From Candidatus Atribacter alterifermentans (GTDB taxonomy: Bacteria > Atribacterota > Atribacteria > Atribacterales > Atribacteraceae), in NCBI GenBank assembly GCA_012517635.1, contig JAAYUP010000364.1:1-10453 (forward strand): DNA of 10,453 nt, read 5' to 3'. The notes under the pieces were generated by a model. It had not been told where the DNA came from, ran no database searches, and worked only from the letters and a program-made list of their open reading frames with translations. Shown piece by piece: positions 1 through 6,902 of this stretch (position 1 is its first letter; each line of letters begins with the position of its first letter). Both the position numbers and the translations under genes were made by a program.

Positions 1-39
1 CCTTTGTTCATGTGAAGAAAATATTTTAGTCATTTAATT

Positions 40-63
40 TCACCATTTCATAAAGGGTGATTT
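40..63 (+). terminator. Possible weak terminator hairpin of a gene off the left edge
   Basis: TCACC (40-44) pairs with GGTGA (56-60). After an A/G mismatch the stem continues as TTT (46-48) with AAA (52-54) around a three-base loop, and TTTC follows. A short open frame ending at a TAA at 35-37 lies just before it, so this could end an upstream plus-strand gene. The stem is short and the T-run is only three bases, so the call is weak. Confidence 0.25.
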
Positions 64-128
64 CAGGATAGACCCTCATGCTGCTTTCGCAGCACCAGAT
101 GAGGATGAAAACTTAAGTGGTCTATCCT
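64..128 (+). repeat. Hairpin repeat family A, copy 1, with outer inverted arms
   Basis: The core at 74-111 is a 38-bp sequence found identically at 206-243 and in degenerate form at 9033-9066. It folds as GCTGC (80-84) with GCAGC (89-93) around TTTC, then CTCAT (75-79) with ATGAG (99-103) outside it, leaving an ACCAG bulge. In this copy a further perfect 10-bp pair, AGGATAGACC (65-74) with GGTCTATCCT (119-128), encloses the whole core. A T-run (134-139) follows five bases later, so the structure could also stop transcription entering from the left. It resembles REP/MITE-like intergenic palindromes. No protein gene accompanies it, and its function is unknown. Confidence 0.75.
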
Positions 129-170
129 CTCAGTTTTTTGTCTTTTACAATTTTTTTCATCTTACGCCGT

Positions 171-243
171 AGGCTGCTATCCTGTTATAGTTTACAGGAT
201 AGCAGCCTCATGCTGCTTTCGCAGCACCAGATGAGGATGAAAA
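171..243 (+). repeat. Hairpin repeat family A, copy 2, preceded by a 15-bp hairpin
   Basis: The core at 206-243 is identical to 74-111. Identity extends left to about 195 as CAGGATAG followed by CAGCC, where copy 1 has ACC. Immediately upstream is a perfect 15-bp inverted repeat: 171-185 (AGGCTGCTATCCTGT) pairs with 194-208 around an eight-base AT-rich loop. So in this copy the variable left end pairs with an arm on its 5' side, whereas in copy 1 it pairs with an arm on the 3' side. It lies in the same orientation as the other copies and upstream of the dpp operon. Confidence 0.75.
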
Positions 244-247
244 TAGT

Positions 248-287
248 CCCCCATCACCCTAACCCTCTCCCACGAAGGAGCGAGGGA
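248..287. repeat. CCCTAACCCTCTCCC-type palindromic repeat
   Basis: A C-rich stretch reading CACCCTAACCCTCTCCC is followed by a G-rich one. CCCTC (263-267) pairs with GAGGG (282-286) and TCC (268-270) with GGA (277-279), leaving GC unpaired. Very similar CCCTCACCCTAACCCTCTCCC elements are common intergenic palindromes in many bacterial genomes; that statement is from memory. Only one copy is in this window. The C-rich composition contrasts sharply with the AT-rich surroundings, which supports an inserted element. Confidence 0.55.
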
Positions 288-316
288 AAAATTTAAAAAG
301 GTGATAACGGGAGTAG

Positions 317-340
317 CGGTTCACGGTTCACCGTTCACGG
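317..340. repeat. Short tandem GGTTCAC repeat
   Basis: Three consecutive near-identical seven-base units (GGTTCAC, GGTTCAC, CGTTCAC) end in GG, 30 bp before the dppB start. GGTTCAC-type microtandems are common intergenic filler in repeat-rich genomes. The position would place it in the 5' leader or promoter region of the operon, but no clear -35/-10 pair is visible around it. Confidence 0.5.
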
Positions 341-369
341 TATTTTCGGGATAGGATAATGGAGATTAT

Positions 370-1317
370 ATGGTTTTTCCAACAAAGAAAATAGTACGCT
401 ACCTATTTGCCTTATTTTTTATTATTACTTTAAATTTTTTTCTTCCCCGGGCTATGCCTGGAGATCCTGTAATAAAACTTCTCGGAGAGGATTTTGTTGT
501 TCAAAAAGAGGCAATAGAGAAAATTCGAGAAGAATTGGGACTGAACAAACCTCTATTCATTCAATACCTCAGTTATTGGAAAGATTTATTTCACTTTGAT
601 TTAGGATATTCTTATCATTTCCGAGCTCGAGTTTCTTCTCTAATCATTTCACGCTTAAAATGGACATTTATCTTAGTTGCTCCTTCCTTAATTCTTGGAA
701 CGACTGTAGGAGCGTTGGCTGGTTCTCTTGCTGGGTGGAAAAGGAAAAAGAGGGCGAATGTTTTTTCCTTTTTTTTCTTTTTATTTATCTACTGCTCTCC
801 TCCTTTTTTTATTTCTCTCTTATTTCTCTATTTTTTTGGATTTCGACTCAGTCTTTTCCCATTAAAAGGTTTCTATACTACAGGAAATTGGATTGATATT
901 TTAAAACACCTTTTCTTGCCAGTTTTGATCATGACTTTATTTTCAGCTTCACGAAATTATATGGTGATGAGGGGGAGTGTTCTCCAAGAGAAAGAAAAGT
1001 TATATGTATGGTATGCTCGAGCAAAAGGTCAATTAGGAAATAACATTTTATTCCAGCATGTTTTTAAAAATGCTTCATTGCCGGTAATAACTCTTTTTGC
1101 TCTTGATTTTGGATTTTTATTCGCTGGAGCCCTTTTTATTGAAATCGTTTTTTCGCTTAATGGAATGGGGACCCTCATTTACCAATCGATACTATCCAGA
1201 GACTATCCGGTTCTTCAGGGAACCTTTTTGGTCATTTCTTTTATGGTTGTTATAGCCAATTATTTTACTGATTGGATTTACTGTTGGATTGATCCTCGAG
1301 TGAGGGAGAACCAATGA
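370..1317 (+). CDS. dppB: Peptide ABC transporter permease, DppB/OppB type
   Basis: One of the two membrane subunits of a type I ABC importer for di/oligopeptides; it forms the channel with the DppC-like partner encoded next. At 315 aa it has the usual length for the family. The N-terminal membrane segment (about 8-28) runs into the family motif MPGDP (29-33), followed by an extracytoplasmic loop with a GLNKPLFIQY stretch. Further hydrophobic segments lie at about 98-122, 131-157, 180-200, 238-262 and 284-305. The cytoplasmic EAA-type coupling loop is at about 212-242 (ARAKG ... NASLPVI), and the family-typical ending DYPVLQGTF ... DPRVR is intact. The segment 131-157 is very phenylalanine-rich. 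GGAG at 361-364, five bases before the ATG, supports the start. The stop overlaps the next start as ATGA, implying translational coupling. Substrate class (dipeptide, oligopeptide, nickel or sugar) cannot be fixed from the permease alone. Confidence 0.93.
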   Translation: MVFPTKKIVRYLFALFFIITLNFFLPRAMPGDPVIKLLGEDFVVQKEAIEKIREELGLNKPLFIQYLSYWKDLFHFDLGYSYHFRARVSSLIISRLKWTFILVAPSLILGTTVGALAGSLAGWKRKKRANVFSFFFFLFIYCSPPFFISLLFLYFFGFRLSLFPLKGFYTTGNWIDILKHLFLPVLIMTLFSASRNYMVMRGSVLQEKEKLYVWYARAKGQLGNNILFQHVFKNASLPVITLFALDFGFLFAGALFIEIVFSLNGMGTLIYQSILSRDYPVLQGTFLVISFMVVIANYFTDWIYCWIDPRVRENQ

Positions 1318-2165
1318 AAGACCTTATTTTTAATCAAAAAAAATATTTTACTCGAATTGGTGGATTTCTCTTTCTCTTTTTTTTATTGGTTGCTATTTTT
1401 GCTCCTTTTATTGCACCTTTTCAGCTCACGGATCGTTTTGATCCTTTTTTGCCTCCAGGATCAAAATATCTTTTGGGGACAAACGACATTGGGAATGATC
1501 TATTCACTGAATTTATCTATGGCTTAAGAATTACGCTCCTGGTAGGTCTATTAACTGGGGCTTTTTCGATATCAATTGGGGTATTTATCGGCCTTTTAGC
1601 TGGCTATCACGGAGGATTTATGGATGAAATCTTAATGGGTATGACTGATATTGTCCTAATGATTCCAAGGATTCCTTTAATAATTGTTCTTTCTGCTTTT
1701 TTAAGACCAAGCGTAGGGTTAATGATTCTGGTTATGAGTATTTTATGGTGGACCTCTACTGCCAGGGTTATCCGTTCTCGGACAATACAAATCCGTTCTA
1801 TGGGTTTTATTGAAAGTGCTCGTTGTTTGGGATTTTCGAGTTGGCATATTCTTTTTTATGAAATCTTGCCGAACATTGTTATGATTATCATTCCAGAATA
1901 TCTCATCACTGTCGCTTCTGCCATGATATCAGAAGCCTCGTTATCTTTTTTAGGTTTGGGAGATCCTTCTTTGAAAAGCTGGGGAATGATGATTCATCAT
2001 GCTTTTCAAAGAGGTGGATTTCTGAATGGTATGTGGTGGTGGTATATTCCGCCAGGTTTGGGTATTATCTTATTCGTTTTATCAATGGTATTTTTAAGTT
2101 TTGCATTTGAAGAGACCGAAACAGGAATGGGAGAGGAAACCACCATTGTCCCTTTTAACCATTGA
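1314..2165 (+). CDS. dppC: Peptide ABC transporter permease, DppC/OppC type
   Basis: Second channel subunit of the peptide importer, pairing with DppB. At 283 aa it is normal for the family. A first membrane helix (about 16-36) is followed by the family signature LLGTNDIGNDLF (53-64), the counterpart of the usual LGTDxxGRD, and GLRITLLVG (70-78). The coupling loop FIESARCLGFSSWHILFYEILPN lies at about 165-187, and SEASLSFLGLG ... KSWGMMI (206-227) is characteristic. The C-terminus departs from the usual FNLLGDGLRDxLDP ending and reads FAFEETETGMGEE; the last residues also encode the ribosome binding site and start of the next gene. GAGGGAGA at 1302-1309 precedes the ATG. The 4-bp overlap with dppB and the 20-bp overlap with dppD indicate one operon. 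Confidence 0.93.
   Translation: MKDLIFNQKKYFTRIGGFLFLFFLLVAIFAPFIAPFQLTDRFDPFLPPGSKYLLGTNDIGNDLFTEFIYGLRITLLVGLLTGAFSISIGVFIGLLAGYHGGFMDEILMGMTDIVLMIPRIPLIIVLSAFLRPSVGLMILVMSILWWTSTARVIRSRTIQIRSMGFIESARCLGFSSWHILFYEILPNIVMIIIPEYLITVASAMISEASLSFLGLGDPSLKSWGMMIHHAFQRGGFLNGMWWWYIPPGLGIILFVLSMVFLSFAFEETETGMGEETTIVPFNH
2129..2137 (+). promoter_or_regulatory. Ribosome binding site fixing a TTG start for dppD
   Basis: GGGAGAGGA lies inside the 3' end of dppC, eight bases before TTG at 2146. Starting there gives MSLLTIERLNVAF, the typical beginning of a DppD/OppD ATPase. The frame stays open upstream to a TTG at 2101, but that would add 15 charged residues (HLKRPKQEWERK...) that are just dppC sequence read in another frame, so 2146 is preferred. 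Confidence 0.6.
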
Positions 2166-3084
2166 AAGACTCAATGTTGCTTTTGCAACTCGTCAAGGAA
2201 GGGTTAAAGCAGTTAAAAATGTATCGATGTCGATTTCCAACCAGGAAACACTGGCTTTGATTGGTGAAACTGGTTGCGGAAAGTCGATAGTTGCTCAATC
2301 GATTTTAAGACTACTTCCTACCAATGCCCAAATCAATGGAAGAATTCTTTTTCAAGGACGTGACTTGCTTTTAGTTGATGAAAAAACCATGGCTTCGATT
2401 CGCGGGAAAGAGATTGCGATTATTTTTCAGAATCCTTCTTTGGCTTTGAATCCAGTCTATACTATTGGATGGCAAGTCGGCGAACCCTTTCGAATCCACC
2501 AAGGAGCCAAACGAAGTCAATCAATTCAAGAATCGGTTCGTCTTCTTTCATATATGAAGTTTGATAAACCAGAGTCAGCGGTAAAAATGTATCCCTTTGA
2601 GTTTTCAGGAGGCATGAACCAAAGAGCACTAATTGCTTCTGCCCTTGCTCTTCATCCCAATCTCATCATTGCTGACGAGCCAACTCGAGGGTTGGATAGA
2701 AAAGTGATTCAACAAATAATTGAACAGCTTGATCGAGCTCGAAAAATTCATTCATCATCGATGTTGATCATTACCCATGATTTATCGGTGGCTCGGTCAA
2801 TATCAGACTGGATTATGGTTATGTACGCCGGAGAAATTGTTGAGCGAGCCCCTACACGGGATTTTTTTCAATCGCCATTCCATCCTTATGCTCAAGGTCT
2901 TCTCGGAAGTCTTCCAGAAAACGGATTTCATCCCATATCTGGTCAGTCTCCTTCTATGATTGAAAATCTTCAGGGGTGTCAGTTTCATCCTCGTTGTAAA
3001 TGGGCAAAAGAACGATGCCTTAGTGAAAAACCAGAATTATTGTCAGTAAATAGACGGTTGATAAGGTGTTTTTTATATGATTGA
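2146..3084 (+). CDS. dppD: Peptide ABC transporter ATP-binding protein, DppD/OppD type
   Basis: Cytoplasmic ATPase that powers the importer as half of a heterodimer with the DppF-like protein. From the TTG at 2146 it is 312 aa. Walker A is GETGCGKS (40-47), the Q-loop glutamine is at 95, the ABC signature FSGGM is at 153-157, Walker B LIIADE at 173-178, the D-loop RGLD at 181-184 (often SALD or QALD elsewhere) and the H-loop histidine at 211. The C-terminal oligopeptide-transporter extension is complete: SPFHPYAQGLL (243-253) is followed by four cysteines at 278, 284, 291 and 308 in the family pattern CxxxxxCxxxxxxC...C. A related OppD is reported to hold an iron-sulfur cluster there; that is recalled, not shown here. 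It overlaps dppC by 20 bp and dppF by 8 bp. All nucleotide-binding motifs are intact. Confidence 0.93.
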   Translation: MSLLTIERLNVAFATRQGRVKAVKNVSMSISNQETLALIGETGCGKSIVAQSILRLLPTNAQINGRILFQGRDLLLVDEKTMASIRGKEIAIIFQNPSLALNPVYTIGWQVGEPFRIHQGAKRSQSIQESVRLLSYMKFDKPESAVKMYPFEFSGGMNQRALIASALALHPNLIIADEPTRGLDRKVIQQIIEQLDRARKIHSSSMLIITHDLSVARSISDWIMVMYAGEIVERAPTRDFFQSPFHPYAQGLLGSLPENGFHPISGQSPSMIENLQGCQFHPRCKWAKERCLSEKPELLSVNRRLIRCFLYD

Positions 3085-3772
3085 ATTACACAATGTTTCT
3101 TATGAATTTTCCAAGGGTTGGCCAAGGAAACAGCGCCAAATCATTCTGAGCAATATTTCAGTTAAATTTGATAAGGGGAAAACCTTTGGTCTTATGGGAT
3201 ATTCAGGAACCGGTAAAACAACATTAGGGAAAATGGTAGTCGGTTTATTAAAACCCATTTCAGGAACGGTTTTCTTTCATGGTAAAGATATTTCACGGAT
3301 GATACCTCCAGATAGCCTTTTTTTTCGACGGAAAGTTCAAATGCTTTTTCAAGACCCCCAGGGATCATTAAATCCCAAAAAAAGGGTATTCTCTTCTTTG
3401 CGGGATGTTCTCAATATGACCAAAGTTCCTTTCAATCAGCAGAAAGATGTCATTGAAAAGGTTTTGGAAACCGTCGGGCTTTCAACCGATTTTTTATTAC
3501 GCTATCCTGCTCAACTATCTGGAGGTCAAAACCAACGGATATCTTTAGCTCGGATTTTGCTGTTAAAACCAGAGTTTATCGTTTTAGACGAACCCACCTC
3601 AGCATTGGATATATCGGTTCAAGCTCAAATTCTTTCTCTTCTTCGCAATCTTCAAAAGAATCATGGTCTGGGGTATTTGTTTATATCTCATGATCCTGAA
3701 GTGATCCAGTATATGTCTCACTCGATAGGAATACTTAAAGATGGAAACCTGGATATCGTTCATGAGGAATAA
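3077..3772 (+). CDS. dppF: Peptide ABC transporter ATP-binding protein, DppF/OppF type, short form
   Basis: Partner ATPase of DppD in the peptide importer. Walker A is GYSGTGKT (41-48), the Q-loop glutamine is at 92, the signature LSGGQ at 147-151, Walker B FIVLDE at 167-172, the D-loop SALD at 175-178 and the H-loop histidine at 205, so it should be catalytically competent. At 231 aa it ends about 20 residues after the H-loop region and lacks the 80-100 residue C-terminal extension of classical DppF/OppF proteins (about 320-340 aa). Short forms are known in the family, so this need not be damage. AAGGTG at 3063-3068, eight bases before the ATG, supports the start within the end of dppD. The downstream HAD gene begins inside its last codons, so it remains in the same transcript. 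Confidence 0.9.
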   Translation: MIELHNVSYEFSKGWPRKQRQIILSNISVKFDKGKTFGLMGYSGTGKTTLGKMVVGLLKPISGTVFFHGKDISRMIPPDSLFFRRKVQMLFQDPQGSLNPKKRVFSSLRDVLNMTKVPFNQQKDVIEKVLETVGLSTDFLLRYPAQLSGGQNQRISLARILLLKPEFIVLDEPTSALDISVQAQILSLLRNLQKNHGLGYLFISHDPEVIQYMSHSIGILKDGNLDIVHEE

Positions 3773-4397
3773 ATCAATAAAATATACTGAATATATATGG
3801 GATTTTGATGGTACCTTATTTGATACCTATCCAGTGATGGTAAAAGCCTTCCAGGAAGCACTAAAAGAATCGGGAGTAATAGAAAAACCGGAAGTTTTAC
3901 TTCACTCTATGAAAAAGTCAATAATTGAGACGATTCATTCTTTTCAGAGCCGTTACCAGCTGGGAGAGCTATTCTTTGAAAGATATTTAGAAATTCGCCA
4001 ATCTTATTCTTTGGATGAACAACCGCCTTACTCAGATGCCATGAAGGTTTGTAATCAGATTGTCCAACAATGTGGTAGGAACTTTATCGTTAGCCATCGG
4101 GAATCACCTTCTCTCTTTGCTCTTCTTGATTATTATGAAATGAGGCAGTTTTTTACAGAAATTGTAACCGGTGATCATGGATTTGAACGAAAACCCAGTC
4201 CAGAAGCATATAATTATCTAATTAAAAAGTACCAGTTAAAAAAGGGATTATCCTTGGCAATTGGGGATCGAATTTTAGACATACAGGCCGGTCGGGCAGC
4301 TGGAATTAAAACGGTTTTCATTCGTTCTAATGATGGTTTAGAATGCGATTTTGCTGATTTTAGGATTGATTCTCTCAAGGAAGTATTAAGTTTGTAA
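3762..4397 (+). CDS. HAD-superfamily hydrolase, phosphoglycolate phosphatase-like
   Basis: Probable cytoplasmic Mg-dependent phosphatase, 211 aa from this start. Motif I is DFDGTLFDT with nucleophile Asp14 and acid Asp16. Motif II is the serine of FIVSHRE (Ser111), motif III Lys144 in ERKPSPEAY, and motif IV GDRILD with Asp169 and Asp173. A helical cap (about 25-85) lies between motifs I and II, as in the phosphoglycolate phosphatase/beta-phosphoglucomutase class. The substrate cannot be read from sequence. The ATG at 3762 is chosen because it places motif I about 13 residues in and reduces the overlap with dppF to 11 bp. An in-frame ATG at 3741, preceded by AGGA at 3727-3730, is the alternative and adds seven residues. 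Its place as the last gene of the peptide-transport operon may be simple co-transcription. Confidence 0.87.
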   Translation: MRNKSIKYTEYIWDFDGTLFDTYPVMVKAFQEALKESGVIEKPEVLLHSMKKSIIETIHSFQSRYQLGELFFERYLEIRQSYSLDEQPPYSDAMKVCNQIVQQCGRNFIVSHRESPSLFALLDYYEMRQFFTEIVTGDHGFERKPSPEAYNYLIKKYQLKKGLSLAIGDRILDIQAGRAAGIKTVFIRSNDGLECDFADFRIDSLKEVLSL

Positions 4398-4429
4398 GAT
4401 AGAAGTGGTTCAAAATGTGCCGGTAATAT

Positions 4430-5185
4430 TTAAAATAAATCGTCATTCAAAAATTTCATAGCAATTCGCAGAAATTCTTTATTTCGACTTATGAGGAAGG
4501 GATGGTATCCATTGGGAAAAAGGAGAACGAATGACTTACTAATCTGAAGAGCTAATTCTGAAACCTTTTCTTCAATATGCGGGATCACTTCATCCCTTAA
4601 ACTACCAGTCAAAAGGACTGGTCCAGAAATAAGGGATAAATCGCCAATCAAAAGGGGAAGATTGTTTTTCGCTACCCGAATCAACATCTCTGTGTCAAGA
4701 TCAATCACTCTTTCCCAATCTGGCCCGTGGATATTCTTCCAATAATCAGCCATCGGTGTTTTTTTAGAATGCTCTCTCCCAGCTTGAATTGCTAATACTT
4801 CACTTTGAGTTAAGCGATTTCCAGGAGAACTATCAGCGATAACATGGTCGATCATATCAGGTTTCTGCATGGCTAAATTTAAAGCAACTGTGGACCCCCC
4901 ACTGGTTCCAATAATATCAATTTGTGAAAGTTTTAAGGTTTGGCATAAGGACAAGGCTGCTTGTGAATTAAAGTACCAGAAGTCATCCCTTAAGGGTGAT
5001 AACCGATCAGACTTTCCAAATCCTGGGGAATCTATGGCAATAACCAAGCGATTTTTTGAAAAAAAAGCAATATCTTGGCTAAACATTTCTGATGAAACAG
5101 TATTTCCATGAAGAAGCAAAAGCGGTTTTCCTGAACCCTCTTTCTGGTAGAATACTTTTAATCCGTCAAATTCAAAAAAAGGCAT
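4430..5185 (-). CDS. Alpha/beta-fold hydrolase
   Basis: A 251-aa serine hydrolase of the alpha/beta-fold class, predicted cytoplasmic because no signal peptide is visible. The oxyanion-hole motif LLHGN is at 24-28, and PGFGKSD (54-60) is the familiar loop after strand 4. The nucleophile elbow is GTSGG with Ser95, the acid is probably Asp198 in GSLRDEVIP, and the base His228 in NGYHPF, so a full triad is present. Esterase, lactonase and C-C bond hydrolase activities are all possible; the sequence does not distinguish them. The ATG at 5185 is chosen because AGGAGGAG sits four bases upstream; a TTG ten codons earlier has no comparable site. It is the last gene of the minus-strand block, about 92 bp after xseB, and converges on the HAD gene. 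A TATAAT at 5258-5263 (minus strand) lacks a good -35 partner, so an own promoter is uncertain. Confidence 0.88.
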   Translation of the reverse strand: MPFFEFDGLKVFYQKEGSGKPLLLLHGNTVSSEMFSQDIAFFSKNRLVIAIDSPGFGKSDRLSPLRDDFWYFNSQAALSLCQTLKLSQIDIIGTSGGSTVALNLAMQKPDMIDHVIADSSPGNRLTQSEVLAIQAGREHSKKTPMADYWKNIHGPDWERVIDLDTEMLIRVAKNNLPLLIGDLSLISGPVLLTGSLRDEVIPHIEEKVSELALQISKSFVLLFPNGYHPFLISRNKEFLRIAMKFLNDDLF

Positions 5186-5189
5186 GGGA

Positions 5190-5197
5190 CTCCTCCT
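5190..5197 (-). promoter_or_regulatory. Ribosome binding site fixing the alpha/beta hydrolase start
   Basis: On the minus strand this reads AGGAGGAG, four bases before the ATG at 5185. It decides against the in-frame TTG at 5215, whose extra ten residues would include the ribosome binding site itself. Confidence 0.65.
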
Positions 5198-5277
5198 GAT
5201 TTGAAAAGGTGTCAATTTCTATAAAAAGTGAATGAATTCAAAAAAATATCGGGCATCATTATAATAAGTTCGATAAT

Positions 5278-5523
5278 TTATGAGGATGGTTCAAATTCAT
5301 TTTCTTCTTGTTTATTCTCTTCTTTCTCAATTTCACTTAAGAACTTATCTAGCTCTTCTTGAGTCTTTCTCAATTTACTCTTACAAATTTGGCTCAAAAA
5401 TGCTGCACGTTTTACCTTTTCGGCTAAAAGATCAACATCAATTTCTCCATTTTCAATTTCATCAACAATTCTCTCTAATTCTTCAAGAGCTTGTTTATAA
5501 CTTAAATGATCCTTTTTGTTCAT
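5278..5523 (-). CDS. xseB: Exodeoxyribonuclease VII small subunit
   Basis: Small subunit of exonuclease VII, which with XseA degrades single-stranded DNA into oligonucleotides during repair and recombination in the cytoplasm. At 81 aa it has the family length. The signature YKQALEELERIVDEIENGE (9-27) and the helical segment KVKRAAFLSQICKSKLRKTQEELDKFL form the expected two-helix XseB fold, followed by a charged Glu/Lys/Asn tail without conserved structure. GGAGGA about seven bases upstream supports the ATG. The start overlaps the xseA stop as ATGA, the usual coupled arrangement of this pair. A frame open on the opposite strand over the same span is a shadow. Confidence 0.94.
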   Translation of the reverse strand: MNKKDHLSYKQALEELERIVDEIENGEIDVDLLAEKVKRAAFLSQICKSKLRKTQEELDKFLSEIEKEENKQEENEFEPSS

Positions 5524-6839
5524 GATTTATCCTCCACTTTACTCAATATGAACCCATCGAGAAGCTGCGTTGCAATGATTTGGCCAGATTTTGCTTGTTT
5601 GATACTGGTAAGAAGGCTTCCATTAATCCGGGCAATACTGAATCCTCGTTTCATGAGATTCATAGGATTAAAATGATATATAAATTGTTCAAGGAGCGAA
5701 TGTTTGTTTTTGGCTTCTTGGAATTTTTGATGAAAAACCGCATTTTCTTTTTGTAAAACTAAAGATAAGTGGTTTTTTTGATCAGAAAAAGTTTTACGAC
5801 TTGCTGAAGCAAAACGAATGATTAAAAGTTGATGTTTTGAAAAAGAATGTGACAAAATATTTTTCAAAGCGTGGTTCAAAGTCGTGAGCTTTTCTTGGAG
5901 GGTATAATGCACATTTTCCAACAGTCGGTCTGAGTATCGAATTATACTCTTTTGTAAATCTTCAATCTGAGTTTCAAAAAGACGAACTCCAGAGATGATA
6001 AACTCAGCAACTGCGGTTGGAGTCTTTTTCTTGGTATGAGCCACCATGTCTACAACAGTGTCATCACGTTCATGTCCAATGCCAGTTACTACTGGCAAGG
6101 GAAAACGAGCAATTTCTGCTGAAAGCTCATAATCATCAAAACAACTCAAGTCAATCTGTGAACCACCACCACGAATAATTACAACCAAATCGAATAAATG
6201 TATATGTTTTCTGATATTTTGAAGGGCAGTAATAATAGAGATTGATGCCTCTTCCCCTTGCATTAGGGCTTTGAACAAACGAAGCGAAAACTGATATCCA
6301 TATGAATTTTCCTGGAGGTGTGTCATAAAATCACCATAACCGGCAGCTGTCGGGGAGGATATGATAGCAATCCGCTGTGGAACCAAAGGAAGGAGAAGAG
6401 ATTTGTTCAACTCTAAAAGGCCTTCTCGTGAAAGACGTTCCACAGTTTCTCTTTTTTTTCGGGCCATCTCTCCAGTTGAATAGGTAGGATCAATGTCTTT
6501 AATATTGAGACTCAATCCATATACTTCATGGTATTGAACCTGAGCACTAAAGAGGATTTTCATTCCTCTTTTGAGGGTTTCTCCAGTGGCTTTTTCAAAT
6601 TTGTAAGCAAGAGATCGGTAATTATAAGCCCAGATTGTGGCTCTAGCTTGAGCGATGATTTTTTCTTCATTCTTATCGACTAATTCTAAATAACAATGAC
6701 CGTTTTGATTTTCTTTGATATTGGCGATTTCAGCCACAATCCAGATGGGATCAGGAAAATTTTCCCCGACAACTTCTCGGATGAGAACACATAAATCATA
6801 TAAACTGATAAATTGCGAAGCTATCATTTGATTAACCAT
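5520..6839 (-). CDS. xseA: Exodeoxyribonuclease VII large subunit
   Basis: Catalytic and DNA-binding subunit of exonuclease VII, 439 aa from the ATG at 6839, matching the family. An N-terminal OB-fold (about 10-115) contains the typical WIVAEIANIKENQNGHCY stretch (33-50). The catalytic domain has ISSPTAAGYGDF (160-171), VVIIRGGGS ending at 227, FDDYELSAEIA, then GIGHERDDT (253-261) and TPTAVAEF (273-280); these correspond to the conserved RGGGS, GHExD and TPTAAAE blocks. A long helical coiled-coil region (about 285-390) follows, then the C-terminal MKRGFSIAR and LLDGFILSKV motifs. A TTG one codon upstream (6842) and an ATG four codons downstream (6827) are alternative starts; the ribosome binding site is weak (GGGA at 6848-6851). 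It lies 63 bp after pepF with no terminator visible, so co-transcription is likely. Confidence 0.95.
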   Translation of the reverse strand: MVNQMIASQFISLYDLCVLIREVVGENFPDPIWIVAEIANIKENQNGHCYLELVDKNEEKIIAQARATIWAYNYRSLAYKFEKATGETLKRGMKILFSAQVQYHEVYGLSLNIKDIDPTYSTGEMARKKRETVERLSREGLLELNKSLLLPLVPQRIAIISSPTAAGYGDFMTHLQENSYGYQFSLRLFKALMQGEEASISIITALQNIRKHIHLFDLVVIIRGGGSQIDLSCFDDYELSAEIARFPLPVVTGIGHERDDTVVDMVAHTKKKTPTAVAEFIISGVRLFETQIEDLQKSIIRYSDRLLENVHYTLQEKLTTLNHALKNILSHSFSKHQLLIIRFASASRKTFSDQKNHLSLVLQKENAVFHQKFQEAKNKHSLLEQFIYHFNPMNLMKRGFSIARINGSLLTSIKQAKSGQIIATQLLDGFILSKVEDKS

Positions 6840-6902
6840 CAATTTTTTCCCATTCTAAGATTGTCATCGCTTGGTTGAATTGATCAATAAAAATTGACTC
6901 AA

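Noticed and set aside
91..112. Hammerhead-ribozyme-like core (GATGAG ... GAAAA) in repeat family A
   Set aside because: The required CTGATGA is CAGATGA here, no stem II is formed between the two blocks, and no partner strands with a cleavage site are placed correctly.
74..243. Two identical 38-bp repeats as a CRISPR remnant
   Set aside because: The spacing of 94 bp is far longer than a spacer, only two copies are adjacent, the third lies 9 kb away, and no cas gene is present.
256..266. Telomere-like CCCTAACCCT
   Set aside because: Only two units, inside a known type of C-rich intergenic palindrome; no array.
355..360. GATAAT as a -10 box for dppB
   Set aside because: It would put the transcript start at or after the ribosome binding site, and there is no -35 at the right distance.
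660..896. Overlapping open frame inside dppB
   Set aside because: Low-complexity, phenylalanine/leucine/serine-rich product caused by the T-rich dppB membrane region; dppB is clearly the real gene.
2101..2145. Longer dppD start at TTG 2101
   Set aside because: The added residues are dppC sequence in another frame and no ribosome binding site precedes it; TTG 2146 gives a family-typical N-terminus.
5210..5215. Consensus -35 TTGACA on the minus strand upstream of the alpha/beta hydrolase
   Set aside because: The matching -10 position falls inside the ribosome binding site and reads GTCCCA.
5280..5525. Open frame on the plus strand opposite xseB
   Set aside because: It mirrors the xseB coding frame; xseB has the family signature, a ribosome binding site and coupling to xseA.
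6832..6867. Eleven-codon open frame (MTILEWEKIDG) overlapping the xseA start on the minus strand, a possible leader peptide
   Set aside because: It has no ribosome binding site, and so short a frame is expected by chance.
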